This document shows positions 21,580-21,606 of a stretch of DNA of 21,606 nt, piece after piece. Made by a program: the position numbers and the translations under genes. Numbering within the stretch: the stretch's first letter is position 1; every line of letters starts with the position of its first letter. The stretch is from Thermoplasmata archaeon (GTDB lineage: Archaea; Thermoplasmatota; Thermoplasmata; Halarchaeoplasmatales; Halarchaeoplasmataceae), in the NCBI GenBank assembly GCA_019594195.1, contig JAFDTP010000025.1, positions 1 through 21,606 of the forward strand. The letters are read 5' to 3'. The notes beneath the pieces are model-generated. The model was not told the origin of the DNA. It made no database searches and was given only the letters and a program-made list of their open reading frames with translations.

Positions 21580-21606
21580 GGGGCCGTGGGGTAGCTTGGT
21601 CGATCC
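21580..21606 (+). tRNA. 5' part of a tRNA, probably tRNA-Pro, cut by window edge
   Basis: Only the 5' end is present. The acceptor strand GGGGCCG is followed by T8, G9 and the D arm GGGT-A-GCTTGGTCG-ATCC, where GGGT pairs with ATCC and the invariant GG is in the loop. The sequence resembles archaeal tRNA-Pro. tRNA-Pro often follows rpoN in archaea. The anticodon lies outside the window, so the identity is provisional. Confidence 0.7.

Overview
The window is chromosomal DNA from an archaeon. It carries ribosomal proteins L18e, L13 and S9 followed by RNA polymerase subunit Rpo10, archaeal pantoate kinase, a HerA-type ATPase and DUF357. Most genes have a TATA-like box, often with a purine-rich BRE-like stretch, about 26-30 bases before the start codon, which points to leaderless or very short-leader transcription. 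Where a Shine-Dalgarno site is present it is of the GGTGAT/GGAGG type. Proteins are strongly Asp/Glu-rich, which hints at a salt-adapted cytoplasm. The finer lineage cannot be fixed from this sequence. A euryarchaeal lineage is likely, and pantoate kinase argues against Thermoplasmatales in the strict sense, which are thought to use another CoA route.

Layout: (1) 1-3697: a cut-off DUF2797 gene on the minus strand, divergent from an HD-domain phosphohydrolase, then a HerA-like ATPase and DUF357. (2) 3698-6680, minus strand: pantoate kinase and CoaBC in a CoA operon with overlapping genes, and an Eis-like acetyltransferase. (3) 6773-8817, plus strand: a DUF362 double-cluster iron-sulfur protein paired with SDR-type L-threonine 3-dehydrogenase. 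(4) 8936-9241: an unusual small protein with a His-rich tract, an alternating Cys array and a coiled coil. (5) 9313-15671, minus strand: a cell-surface island with two secreted, C-terminally anchored proteins, a membrane-anchored subtilisin-like protease with two fibronectin type III domains, a small three-helix membrane protein paired with a tandem winged-helix regulator, and an MFS transporter. (6) 15762-18776: UspA, an unknown polytopic membrane protein, a flavodoxin, a PEBP-family protein and a small RG/Met-rich coiled-coil protein. (7) 18824-19990: threonine synthase. (8) 20063-21606: the L18e-L13-S9-Rpo10 operon and the 5' end of a tRNA, probably tRNA-Pro, cut by the window edge.

The most notable signals are: a promoter element shared by the three surface genes that flank the winged-helix regulator, which suggests a local regulon; the His/Cys-rich mini-protein; a perfect 9-bp hairpin in the leader of the ribosomal operon; and several start sites that promoter or Shine-Dalgarno evidence moves downstream of the longest reading frame. 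No CRISPR array, insertion sequence, rRNA or integrase was seen. No stretch longer than 300 bases lacks a gene.
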